Source of the DNA: Tetrapyrgos nigripes
Taxonomy: Eukaryota; Basidiomycota; Agaricomycetes; Agaricales; Campanellaceae
Length of the DNA stretch: 64,000 nt
Assembly: GCA_013368315.1 (NCBI GenBank)
Contig: JAACJM010000034.1
Location: forward strand, 124,001-188,000
Reading direction: 5' to 3'
Positions 46,549 through 58,870 of the stretch are shown piece by piece. Below the pieces are notes generated by a model. It did no database searches, was not told the origin of the DNA, and saw nothing but the letters and a program-made list of their open reading frames with translations. Position 1 is the first letter of the stretch; every line of letters begins with the position of its first letter. The translations under genes and the position numbers were made by a program.

Positions 46549-46937
46549 GGGGGGGGGATCATGGGATAGGTTATAGAAGGTGGTGGGAAGTGATTGGCAA
46601 GAGATAGGAGTGTTTTGGATGGCATAATCGGTGGTAAGGAACTGCCAAATGGCATGGCCAATCTCCTGAGGCAAATCAGCTATCATATCCAGAATCTCAT
46701 CATTCACAAGCATGAACAACTCCCCAAAAGCAATTAGAGTCTGCATTTGGTTGTCGAATTGGTGGTTGGAATGAAAGAGCATGAGTGTGAAAGAACAAAG
46801 AAATGCACTGCATGTATGTCATGTGACTGAGTGGCAGTGGTACAAGACAAATGATGTACTAGCACGCACCTTGTGAATACTACATGTACTGCTAGAGGAC
46901 TCTCAATAGGTCTGATGACCTCTTGAGTTTGGGAATA

Positions 46938-46997
46938 GGGGTCAGGCGACCAGATGCTACTGGTATTGGGGTCAGGCGACCAGATGCTACTGGTATT
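46938..46997. repeat. Perfect 30-bp tandem duplication
   Basis: Two identical units beginning GGGGTCAGGCGACCAGATGC. On the reverse strand the open frame reads NTSSIWSPDP twice. It lies about 180 bp upstream of the Plavaka ORF. Confidence 0.7.
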
Positions 46998-47177
46998 GGG
47001 GCAGTTGAATGGATGCCCAGCCAATACAATAGTGCAATGGGAGCACTGTGCAGTCTGCTAGGCTGCATGACAGGGACTTAGGACTTCAGGCACATTGTGA
47101 CACAAAGTCAGGTAAAGTCTTATTATCATCATGCATGTACTTGGCTAGAGTACTTTCACTGAGGTCCCACAACCATC

Positions 47178-47894
47178 ATGTCCCAGTCTAACTTACCTTT
47201 CAACAATGACTTTTCTCTCAATGCTACTCACACATGCTCCTCATGCAAAAAAACTTTCGTCATGGTTGGAGACTTCATTCAACATCTTAAAAGAACATGG
47301 AATCTGGGATGCAAAAGAGTACTTGAAGAACACAATGCAGCACTTCAGCAAAACAGCCTTCGAGGACCTCGAAGAGATTCTCCAAGCCATCAATGCTCTC
47401 ATTCCAGCTCACCTTCAGGATCCCCATGTTATCACAATGAACCTGAAGAGCCCCAGCTGTTTACAGGAGACTTTTTTGGGAACGATTACTCAGCAGAAGA
47501 TCTTCCTGGGCTTGTACTCAGAATGGGAGATGATAGAAGGAATATGGGTGTACATGACAGTGATTCAGACAATGAAGAAAACGATAATGACAGTCAATTT
47601 GGCAATGACTTTATTGACCCTTTGCTTGAAGTGGTTTGGGAACCAATGCATCCAGTGACTATGGCTCCTGAGCCTGGTTTGGAGGATATGGATGTTGATG
47701 AAGGAGAATACCCCATTCCTCATTTGCTTCCATCCCTACCCTCTCACAGGGACAAAATCTACATTTCTCAGTTTGAAGGTCAAGCTGGTGCTACCATACC
47801 TGACTCAGACACCGGATCTTCCCCAGCAGCATTTTATAGCTCGGTGATACAACATACAAAATTGCAGTATACATACTTGGATTTTGGTTCATAA
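47178..47894 (+). pseudogene. Plavaka transposase, N-terminal part
   Basis: A 238-residue frame from ATG 47178. It starts with a zinc-finger-like segment C-SS-C-KKTFVMVGDFIQ-H-LKRTWNLG-C, followed by an acidic Ser/Asp/Glu-rich linker, the usual N-terminal organisation of basidiomycete Plavaka (CACTA-related) transposases. It stops after KLQYTYLDFGS where repeat copy 2 begins; the continuation IDWQVAHWVKMQGTGSTAF is found at about 49615. Confidence 0.68.
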
Positions 47895-47909
47895 TATCAG
47901 TTTTGATGT

Positions 47910-49610
47910 TCTTTTAAGGGAATAAGAGGACTAGGGTGAGCCCTGAACTGCTAGTTAATACCTAGCAGGACTAAGAAAACAACGGTACAATAATATTAAG
48001 TGCTTACGAATGGAGAACAACTCATTCTAAGTACTATGATAGATATGTACAAGTTGGGAGTTATAATAGCAGACCCACCAAATGATAAAGATAGTCTATA
48101 AAGGCTTTCAAATCCTATTATAATGACTAGAACTGCTAGCGTGATCCAAAGGGACAGTGAAATGCGAGGTAGCCCCTATTTGTGGGCATAGGAACGCGTA
48201 AGCAACACAATCCTCAGCTGAAAGGTTGCTCAGAGAAGATAGCGCTAAGATCGGACATGCAGACAATCACGCTAGGTCTAGATCTATGTATCAGTAAAAC
48301 CCATAGTACTAAAACGGCTTCGAGGGAATCTTAAGTATCTGTAAAAGGTACATATGGACAAAAGTAGGACAAAGTATATATGTACGGGATCCCAGAGAGT
48401 TCAGCTATCCATCAGTACAGAGGGGATAGTGGACGGGCATCTCTACACAGAGATATGAGGGACAGAAGTGCTAAGTCGCAGCACATCCGAATGATCGGAA
48501 TACAACCCAAACAGGTAACGTTATTTCCGGATAAGGATAAATCCGTCAGTAATCGTCTAGCTAGGCGTTGAAAGCATTGAGGAAGGAATAAGTATGCAAA
48601 TGGGACTGCAGAAGAGCTGGACTTGTATGTAGGACTCAGTAGTAGACTGCTGGCAATACATAGAACGCAAATAAAGCAAGATCAGAGAAAAAGGAAAAGG
48701 AAAACCAAATGGAATAAAGAAACTATGAGAAAACCCTATGCCCCTAGTGTAAGGACACGTATGAAGGACCTAGCAGTCATAAGTGGAGCGTTCTGAGTCA
48801 TAGATGCGATGCTCGCTAACTAGGACAGTACACGAAAACACCAGACAGCTTACAAAGGGAACTGAAGAAAGTTCCTATGAATATTTAGATAATATTGCAC
48901 AGTTTCTGTATACCCTAATAAGCAAGTCTTTACTTACAAGGAAATAGGTAGAACTCACTAGCGGACTTTTCAATTTGTTTTATATTTTCTCTACGTACCT
49001 TTTAGCAGACCTCGAAAAGAAATAGGTAACTGTATAGTTGTAGCTGCGAGTAGTATAAAAGGACCAGATATTACAAGTAGCTACCCAAGCCACGTACTGT
49101 AGAGTATCAGATCTTGCTAGCAATAGTAGAGGACGTGAAACACGGACTAAAGCTTCTAAACAAACTTAACTGCACTCGCTACAAGTATAAACATTGTGTT
49201 GGAGATAATAGAGTTTTAAAATTGAACATCTTTGGGGTTATAACTGTGATCTTTGTGTTGACCTTCTGGTCTATTAAGTGTTGATTTTAAGGCAACTGTG
49301 GCCTACAAGTGTTTGATTTTAGGGCCTCATTGATCCCCTTGGTGTTAAACTTGTGTTTATTGTGTCGCGTGCTAAGCGCTAACTTCATTGAAAAACCCCA
49401 ATCAAAAGTACTTATAGTACAAGTAAACTGGGAGCTTGAGTACTCTGACTACTCAGAACACTGGTCTCATTTACATTTGTATACGGTTTTGTGTTTGGGT
49501 GCAGTTCCTAGCACTTAATTACAAAAGCACCTATTATCGGATGATGGCTTCAGTCGTTATCAGTCTTCTATTAATGGAAGTTGGGCCAACAAGTGGGCAC
49601 CTTTTACATT
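47910..49610 (+). repeat. Non-coding repeat family, copy 2 (inside the Plavaka gene)
   Basis: About 1.7 kb without ORFs. Shared blocks: AAGTGCTTACGAATGG..CTCATTCTAAGTACTATG, TTATAATAGCAGACCCACC, AGCCCCTATTTGTGGG, GGACAAAGTATATATGTACG, ACCCTAATAAGCAAG and GTACCTTTTAGCAGACCTCG. It ends with AGTACAAGTAAACTGGGAGC and GCACCTATTA, which match the far end of copy 3. The ends relative to the host gene are approximate; AATA occurs on both sides as a possible short duplication. Confidence 0.7.
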
Positions 49611-49614
49611 GTGA

Positions 49615-52201
49615 ATAGATTGGCAGGTTGCACATTGGGTCAAAATGCAGGGGACAGGCTCTACAGCATTTACAGATTTGCTTGATATTGATGGGGTACG
49701 CACTTTTCTCTGCTACTGGTACTTCTTCCAGCTGACTATGGTTATCTTAGGTTGCAGATGCACTGGGTCTCTCATACTGTAACTCAATTGAGCTGAACAA
49801 AATCATTGATACTCAACTACCTGCACAACGTCCCATCTTCACTTGTCAAGAGGTAGTCATTGCCAGAGAGTCCTTTGATCTATATAAGCGCAACATAATG
49901 GACTGCATACACACACTGTATGGCTCACTGGAGCATGCTTGTTATCTCTGTGTTGCTCCAGAGTGGCACTACTCAGATGCAGACAAGACTTCACACTTAT
50001 ATCATGACATGCATACCAGAAAGTGTTGGTGGGCTACTCAGGTAGATAAAAATTTCATGAAGCACCCTCACATACTGACATTGGCAATAGGAAGCTCTCA
50101 AGATGGAAAAACCGGGAGCGACAATTGTGCCAGTCATCATCTCCAGTGACAAGACTCAAGTTACTCTTTTCCGCAACAAATCCGCCTACCCAGTATACCT
50201 CACCATTGGAAACCTACTGAAGGAGATATGGTGAAAGCCCTCTCAGCAAGGACAGATCCTTTTGGCATACCTTCCCACCAGTAAACTTGATCATATCACC
50301 AACAAAGCTGCTCGGCGGAGGGTGGTTGCATGGGTCATCTTCTAGAACCCCTCAAGATGGTTGGAGTCAATGGTGTTGTCATGGAAAGTGGTGATGGGAT
50401 TAAGCAAAACTGTCATCCAATTCTTGCATCATACATCAGGGACTATCCAGAGCAGATGTTGGTAACATGTGGATTTTATGGAGATTGTCCTGTTTGCATG
50501 GCAGGGAAGAAGCATCTCAGAGACTATCCTTGTAATTCCCCATTCCATAGTAGTTGCGCTACGAGAGCTGCAGCCCATCTTGTTGGGACGGATCAATGGG
50601 TCAATGCTTGTCTCGATGCCAATATCAAACCTGTACAACATCCATTTTGGGAGGACTTGCCATATTGTGATATCTTTCGCTCTATAACTCTGGACATTCT
50701 TCACCAGATGTATCAAGGCATCATGAAGCACTTGATAGGCTGGTTAATGACTATCTGTGGAGCCAATGAGATTGACGCCCGTGTGTGTCAGCTTCCTCAT
50801 AACCATAGCATTTGGCATTTCCACAAGGGAATATCATCTCTTTCCAGAGTATCCAGTTCTGAGCACAAGCAGATGTGCACATTCCTTCTTGGAATTGTGA
50901 CTGATATACCCTCACTTTCAGTCAACCAATCTCGACATCTATTGGCAGCGACATGAGCTCTCCTGGACTTCTTTCCCTGGCATGCTTTCCCATCCATACA
51001 AATGAATCCTTAGAGCTTATGGAAGGCCATCTTGCACTCTTCCATGAGCACAAGGATATTTTCATGGAACTTGGCATCTGGGAGCATTTCAACATACCCA
51101 AGCTCCACTTCTTATCTCATTATGTCTGTGCAAGCAAGCTATATGGTACCACTGATAATTACAGCACTGAAACCACTGAACGGCTTCATATTGACCTTGC
51201 TAAAGATGTGTATCGTGCATCCAACAAGAAAGACGAATACTCTCAAATGACTATGTGGCTTGAGCAGCAGAAGAAGATAGTACATCATTCCAATTATATT
51301 ATCTGGAGACTTACTCAGCCCGACCTAACAGATATCAAGTCTGACTCTGCAGCCATTGGTCAGTGCTGCAACTTTCCCGGTTCCCTCAGGAGTCTTCAAG
51401 ACTTGCACTGTCCCCTAGTCCAGCACCTAACTCGCCATCCAACTGTCAAGTCCATTCCATTCTCAAAACTCCAGAGTAGCAGTACAGATGGTGGCTATGG
51501 CACCCTCAATTGTAGCTTTGCACTTTGGAAGTTCATTGCTCAGATTCATCATCCAGAGTTCACGGCATGGCAGGTGGATGAAATGGCAGATTTCATTACT
51601 CTTCTGTTCCAAAGGGTACCAGTATGGCATAGGGTGAAGTTTCGCAACCAGACTTTAGATGTCATCGCTGCTCAACCTCGTCGATATAACACACCTTGTG
51701 TTCTTCAAACATCACGCTTTGACACCGCCTTACTTCATGTCTGGTCAGATCAACCACAGGAGAACTATTTTACTGGTAAGACCTTCATTTGGTTCATCAT
51801 TGCTATGATCTAACCTTGTACATACTTGACAGGCATGCAAGTAGCTCAAATCAAAGTTATATTCGCCCTGCCTGATGATCCCATGCATGTCCTTTTCCCA
51901 CCCAACATCACTCGCCCAAAACATCTTGCATATGTGGAATGGTTCACCAAGTCCACGAGTCAGAGTATTGAGCTGCATACTGGTCTCTATCACATCAAGA
52001 AGCATGTTATTGCTCAGACTGGTTAAGGTTCACGCTGCTGTCGTCCTGTTGGAAGCCATCCAACACAGCGTCAACTTATTTCCAAAGTGGGGGGGAACTG
52101 TTTCCTCTGAATGGAGTTGGGAGAACATACTGGAAGAGAGCATCCAGTTTCTAGTTAATCCTTATAGAGATACACATATGTATTCACGAATGACAACTTA
52201 G
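49615..52201 (+). pseudogene. Plavaka transposase, core and C-terminal part, degenerate
   Basis: Continues the split gene. WQVAHWVKMQGTGSTAFTDL then an intron (about 49698-49752) then VADALGLSYCNSIELNKIID, HACYLCVAPEWHYSDADKT, IVPVIISSDKTQVTLFRNKS, AYPVYLTIGNLLKEIW, ILLAYLPTSKLDHITNKAAR, MESGDGIKQNCHPILASYIR, DYPEQMLVTCGFYGDCPVC, LPYCDIFRSITLDILHQMYQ, SIWHFHKGISSLSRVSSSEH, FNIPKLHFLSHYVCAS, TTDNYSTETTERLHIDLAKD and a C-terminal SEWSWENILEESIQFLVNPY. This order is characteristic of Plavaka elements. At least two Arg codons appear as TGA (after KEIW near 50232 and after LLAAT at 50954-50956), and several frame shifts occur, so it is dead. Terminal inverted repeats were not found. Confidence 0.82.
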
Positions 52202-55200
52202 TACTAGTACAATATATCTTTACTAGCTAGAGGGGAAACTTGTGGAAATTTTCAGAAACTTTATTGAGGTTTTCTTTGAACGACAAGGATGTTTGTGGAA
52301 AATTTGGGATATTTTGACATCGCCCTGGACCTGAGTTAAAATTTCGGCAATTTGCCCCTGATTTCTTCAGTACAGTTTTCCTGATGATGTAAGTATCTAC
52401 AAACAAATATCTACTGCCCTTTCAGGCAGTACTTGAGTGGCTACTATGTAAATACATACCTGTCCATATGGGTCTGTAGATCAAGAAACTAGAAAAGAAA
52501 TTAAGAACATAACCCTGTACCAAATTCCAAATCCTTGTACTTGCTGTAACAAGTACTCCTACCTACCACTTGCCAAGTAGCCCCCCAGAAAGTAGCCCCC
52601 CAGACTGTATGAGTCTGAATGTGTAAATTTGAGATGGAAATAGGAAAAGGAAAGCTTCAGGATAGGGTGGGTGGATAGGAAGCTTTAGCTAAGGCTTAAT
52701 CCTGAAGGAGTCAAAGATGTGAACACTTGACTTGTTCCTCTCAGCTTAACTTGCAAGCTGATAGCTGCAGACAAGGATCATGCTTATGATCCTGTCGTGA
52801 GTTCCCATCTCGTTGTCCCACTATGGCAGTCCCTATGGTATAAGTATCCCATGCATAAGTGACTGCTGGTCCAAGTTACACTCCCAGAGTCCTAGTTTAT
52901 ATATGCAATAGATATGCATTGTGTCGACTGATCATGTCAATGACATCAACTGTAGTCATGGTCTTGTCATGATGTATAGCTAAGGTAGGAGACAGCTGTT
53001 GGTTCAACTATTGTCTTACTGTGGTACACCTACCCCTACCTACTGCTCCCCAGTTCCATCTTTGCCAATTTCAAGTTTGGATGGACCACAGAGAATGAGA
53101 ATCAGCAAATATTGAATTCTCTAAAAGGCGAATGGTAAAACAGGGGATGGACAAGGACAATAAGGTATAGTCAATGACAAAGGAGGTTAGAGGCAAGGAC
53201 AGACACAGACAGATGGGGATGGGCCCAAGAAATGTAGGTATGAAAATAGAGGAGGTTCAAACCTGAAAGTCTCGAGGTGCATTTTATCGCTCCTCAAAGA
53301 TGACAAGACTAAACCAACTGTTGTGGATGTGATCACATACATGGAATCTCCAAAGTCTCAAGGTGTGTTTTTATTGCTCCTCAAAAGACAATAGGTCAGA
53401 ACCATAGTAGAAACAGCCAAACATGATACTTGAGGTCTCAAGGTGCATTTTATTGCTCCTCAAAAGACAATGAGTACATCCATATTGTAAGCCCAGATGC
53501 TAGCCAGAGACAAAGCTCGAAGTGAACAGAAGATTGTGTGAGCTCAGGCCAAAATTATTTCAATGATTATGAAGGACAGCTCATAATGCAACTGTGGAGT
53601 AGACTTTAGATGGAAAGTTCTGCATATTGAGATGTTGAGTTGGAGGGGAATGGGTATGGACACAACAAGTTGTTGAAGTGAAATATAAGACAGGGTGATG
53701 AGAGAAAGAGGAACAAGATGTAGAGAGGAAGGAGGACCAACAACAACCACATTTACAGCAATTGACAATAACTGTGATGCATCTGAGTTCGCTGTTACAT
53801 CCTCAACATTGCCCATACCCCTTTGTTCTCACTTAGAGTTGAGAAATGAGCAATGCAGCAGTGTCAAAAACTATGCTGCTGATGTAGTAGCCTTAATCCA
53901 CTTGTGGGAGGCCCTGTTGGTGGCAGGTCAAGGTTTCACGAAGGGTTGAAGAAGCAAGGAAGACTGTGGGGACATATATGAAGTGAGGTAGCCTGTATTG
54001 TAGCATACTAGATTCCAGTAGAGCACTTATAACCAAATAAAAGAAAGGATGCTCAGAGTACAATGAGTCTCAAAGAAAGTCAATGAGAGACAATGGGGTG
54101 GCAACAACTTGTTGAATGGAGTAGATAAGAATGAAAAGTGAGAACAGATATTAATAAAAGGATATAGTCCAGGGAGGGCCCAGCATAGACAGAATGAAAC
54201 AGTAAGAAGACAGTGCAATCATTCACTCCAGGTCTTCATAAAAGGGGTAAAGCACAGACTACAGTCTGGCCAAAACAAAGGCCCAAAGAGACACAGGATG
54301 GACTCAGACAATGCAAATATAGCATTCATTCATTGTCAGATTGAACAATGTCAATGCTCATTGTCAGCTCAGGAGCTGTAATTCCCATATGATATGGCAG
54401 AAGAGGGCACTGGCAAGGAGACTAAGACTGTCAGGTCCCAAACAGAATAAATTAAAGGGTAACCTGGCATACAAGAATCTCTGTAGTGCACAGTAGGGTA
54501 ATAGGAGAGAAGACAGCAGGTGGTGCTCTAGAAGCTCCTGTCTGGGAGTGAGAGGAGATATGAGAGGAGTAGAGCTATAAGGCTCCTGCTCCTTGTTGAG
54601 GTATCAAAAGAAATATGAAAGCAGACAGTGCAATTATTGCTCTGAGTCTGCATGGTTGAAGTAAGGAGAAGAGAGAGGATGATGCAAAGCAAGCATCAAT
54701 CCTCAAGGAAATGAAATAAGAAAGGGTAGAGCAGATACTGCTCTAAGTCTACCTGTGGAGAAGGATAATGAGAGAGCTGATAATGGGAACAGGCTGTATC
54801 CACAGTCGTTGAGACAAGGCAGCAAGATGGTGTTAGAGAGGCACCATTCCTTGACTTGCCTTACTCCTTTCTCTCCTTCCATCCAGAAATCCATCTCAAA
54901 TCCTGCTGTAGCAAAGAACTGCTATACACAATCCAATCCAATCCTTCCAACAGTCTCCTGAGCATGGCATAGCATCAGAAGAGAACAAGAGCAGATCCAA
55001 GGAGCTGTTGGAGGTGACACAAGTGAAAGAGTTGGGAAGGGGAAATGAAAAGTCAGTACTGTGTTCTCAAAACCTAGCCTGGGCCAGCCAAATTCTTTCC
55101 CCATTCCCTACCAACACCTCCAATTATGCCTCCATACTAAAAGCAAACCCAATCCTGACTACTCATTTCAGCTTCACAACCCAGACCGGCAGAATGATGA

Positions 55201-56929
55201 TGATGGGTGTAGTTGATGGGAGTTGTCAAGGCAGGAGATAAGAGAGGCAGAAGAAAGATGGGAAGTAAAGTTCTGCACAGCAGTGCACATGAACTGGTGG
55301 CCACGTCATGATGATGTCACTAACAACAACAACAACAGACCAACCAGGAAATCCAGATTCCAAGAGACCCAGGGACTCTGAGACCTGAGAAGGCAGAAAT
55401 AAGACTAGCATAACATGGGAGGAGACAGTGTTGTTGAGGAGTCAGAGGAGACAGTTGGATCATGAAGGAATGGATTAAAGGGTGACAGGAGAGTATAGTA
55501 GGACAGAGCTAAAATGTCCATAGGATACAAATGAAAGACAAATAAGAAAATATATTGGAGATGGAGCCAGCACAGGTTTGCTATCTGCAATGTCTCAATG
55601 CAAGAGCAGTAAGAGTAGTATAAACAAGCACAGACAGAGCCTGCAATATATGCTGGTGTACACATCTACCTACAAAGGGAGAAGGTAAAAGGTGACATTC
55701 AGCCATCAGATCGGGTCCCATATCACAACAGTGTTGCCATTGTTGATGACAAGCTATGAGCACTTGCTAGGTCCAAGGTTCCTCCTCCTTCCTTCCTCCA
55801 ATCCTGAAAACCCAACTGACAACCCAGCTACAGCATAGCATTGTTGTATCCAAGGAGTCAGGAGAGAGTCTGGCCAGCAGAAAGGAAATGCCAGGGACAG
55901 CTAGGGGATCCATGGAGTCAAGAGGGGAGAAAGGGAGAGAACGAGACGAAGGCAGGAAAGGGAAAGACGTAGAGCAGACTGAGACTCAGACAATGCAATT
56001 ATCACACCAGTCTGTGGTCTAAATTCCCTTCTTCATGCCAGCAGTCTGGAAACTGCTCAAATCCCAATCTCAATCAAAGTCCTCTTCCAACATCTTTAAT
56101 CACAATTCTGCATGTTCCTTACACCTACCCCTACTGCTAAGCCCAGAGTGACAGCAAATGACAAGGCACATGTCTACTAACAAGTCCTTACCCTGTCAAT
56201 GAATTTTGGTAATGGGTGCAATTAATATGAGTTGTTGAGGTGGGAGACAAGAAAGGTGAAAGGCATCACCAACTATATAAACCATCAGCCACATCATCGA
56301 TACCTGACTTTCTTATCATCAACAACAGTTCTGACAGCCTTAGTCCCTGTTCTTCAAGTCATAAGGTCTCTAATGTTACTGTTGTAGCAAAGGTAACTTG
56401 ACATAGTTTGGTAATACTTTCGAGAGTACACTTGTATGTAGCACTTGGGTTTACCAATGCAAATAGTTGTGACTTGAGGGCAAGAATGAGGTCAATAGCT
56501 AGAATGGAAAAGGGCATTGGCACAGAAGCAGGATCAAGTTTGAGTGTAAGCAGCTTTGCAGCAAGAGGGAACTGTCAGTAACATTTAGAGCAGACCATCC
56601 AATGGCATAGCTAGGGCTCGGAACTGTCCCCGTATATGGCAGTTTATGGTACTGTCAATACAGGTTTGTGACCATACCATCTTGACAGCAGCACAGGTAA
56701 CATACAGTAGGGGTATGTGATGGTCATACCTGCATTAGACCATCCATAATTACTGTACATGGTTGTAATATGGTTTGGTGTCTTCCAAGATGCCCAAGCT
56801 CTAGGTGTAGCATACAAGCTAGTAAACTGTTCCTCTCTATACTATCCCCTCCTTTGTCCAACTCTTGACGAACACAACTGAATTCCCAAGGATGATAATG
56901 ATCTTGCACTAGAATAGTCATGAACAATA
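52202..56929. other. Purine-rich repeat zone, left part
   Basis: No recognised gene. From about 54,000 it is built of degenerate recurring modules: GTGCTCTAGAAGCTCCTG (about 54524), GACAGTGCAATTATTGCTCT (about 54624) and related GACAGTGCAATCATTCACTC (about 54211) and GACAATGCAATTATCACACC (about 55990), CAACAGTCTCCTGAGCAT (about 54950), and ATGATGATGTCA-type motifs (about 55310). The same modules occur right of 58,900. ORFs here are short and unrelated between modules. Confidence 0.5.
53269..53472. repeat. Three regularly spaced direct repeats of about 38 bp
   Basis: GTCTCAAGGTGCATTTTATT followed by GCTCCTCAAAAGACAA, with few changes, begins at 53269, 53355 and 53435. Spacing is 86 and 80 bp with unrelated spacers of about 45 bp. 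Confidence 0.7.
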
Positions 56930-58870
56930 GGAGATATATTAACAGTAATAGGTGTCTTTTGTGTAAGTGTAGAACAAACACAAACTTAAAGACTTTTTAT
57001 ACAAATTGTAAAAGTGCGAGCATTCCCAGTTCACTTGTACTACAAGGACTTTTGGGGGTTTTGGGTAGGGTTTTTGCACAAATGCACACACCCACAAAGA
57101 CTATAACAAGTCCACAAGGTATAACCAACAGTTTCAAATCACAATTTGTAGGCTCAAATGCCTTATAACCAGTTTCACAAGTCCGAGGACACACACAAAA
57201 GGTAACACAAAACCAACAAATTCAATTCCACACTATTGTTCCACACACTATGTTTATACTCAATGTGAGTGAGGTAAGTTTGGTAGAAGTGTAGTCTGTG
57301 TTTCGCAGTCTCTACAGCTTGCGCTAGTGAGATGACTGATACTCTACTATGAGAAATACCTAGTCCTTTTATACTACTTACTATACAGTTCTACATTTCT
57401 TTTTAATGTCTGACAAAAGGTACATAAGAAAACAGAAATATTCTTCTAACCACTAGTCCATGCTTGTCAGTACTACTACATTAAGTAGGTACCTTCTAAT
57501 TAGGGTATCTAAGAAATGTAGAATATTATCTAAAATCCGTAGGGATTTCTGTGTTCCCTTCGCTTCATCCTCTTAACTAGCAGTACCTTTCTGGAACTGG
57601 TGGCCATAGTCATTATGACTCACATAGTTCCACTGTCCATGCTGGGCCCCACTTGTATGACTCACATTCCTTTACTGCCAATCAGTCGTTATTGGTTTGT
57701 GCAGTCTGCGTTATTCCTCCTCTTATGGTGTTCTGGTGCTACTATAGTCTTGGTATCACTAGACCTAGTTTTAGTATACTGCCAGTTAGTGGTGTAGTTC
57801 TCTTATAGTTGAGTCCTGCTCTCTATAAAGTCCTACATACATTTTGTAGTCGCACTTGTACCAACCAGAATGCCTCAGTCATCAGGCACACATCTTGCTG
57901 ATCTTACTGATGCATTCAGAAATATCTTTACCCTTTTTGGGCTTTCTCATCATGACTCATTCCTTTGATTGCATACTGGCAGTAATGAATTATCAGCTTC
58001 ATTCCTTCACTGCTAGTCCATCCCTTTAGTACCATAAGAAAGCTGAGCTTTCTAGGAACTCATACATATATATGTCCCACTTATCTATCCTTGTTGTCTT
58101 TCTGAAGACTATTCCTTCTGTTTGGCTTATAAGCGAGGGATCAATTACTATACCACTAGTTTGGACATAGTCAGTCACTAGGTTTTCCTCCGATTTCTCT
58201 GAATATGGTGCCATTCTTAACCAGTGATCTTTTAGCACTAGAGTCTGGATTGTAAGATAGGCGTCACTAGGAACTGGTACCCTTATATAAGCAAGACTCA
58301 CACCCATCATCAACCACATTCTGCTTGCTCAAAACTCATTCTTTTTCACTTAAGCTCTATAGGATGTGTTAGATTGATTGAAAAATTAGCGGGACTTATA
58401 AAGTTTTATCCAAAAGTGCTTACTTCAACCATCTGTGTTGGTTGTGATGGGAAAAAAAATTTGAGGAGGAAAAGCTTGAGATTTGGCCAGTGGCTGCTTA
58501 TGTAATCGCTTACATAAGGGTACTGGTTCCTAGTGATACCTATCTTGTAGCCAATGTGTTCCTCACCTGTGAATAGGGGCTTCACTTTCCCTTGAGTTGC
58601 ACTGGCAGTACTAAGTGTGTTATAGTAGGAATTGTTACAAAGTCTTCATAGATCTTCGTATAGCATAATGGGTGGGTCTGCTACTATAACTGAAGCCCTG
58701 TACATATCAACCATAGTACTTAGAATAAGCATATCCTATTCATAAGTACTTAGCTTTATTGTACTGGTGCATACACTTAGTCCACTAGCACTTTGACTAG
58801 CAGTTTGGGACTCACTCTAGTCCTTTATACACCAATTGAAGTGGTAAATCAGCTTCCTAACTGCCAAATA
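56930..58870 (-). repeat. Non-coding repeat family, copy 3 (reverse orientation)
   Basis: Longest copy, about 1.9 kb, no ORF over about 100 residues. Read on the reverse strand it starts AGGACTAGAGTGAGTCCC and continues AAGTACTTATGAATAGGATA, GCTTATTCTAAGTACTATGG, AGTGAAGCCCCTATTCACAG, AGAAAGCTCAGCTTTC, GTACCTTTTGTCAGACATTA and AGTACAAGTGAACTGGGAAT, ending CACCTATTACTG. It interrupts the purine-rich repeat zone. Confidence 0.7.

Noticed and set aside
46477..46782. Reverse ORF with NDEILDMIADLPQEIGHAIW
   Set aside because: It looks protein-like, but it runs into the LTR and the candidate upstream exon joins out of frame; too uncertain to call a gene.
53269..53472. CRISPR array
   Set aside because: Only three repeats, eukaryotic intron-bearing context, no cas genes; treated as a spaced direct repeat.
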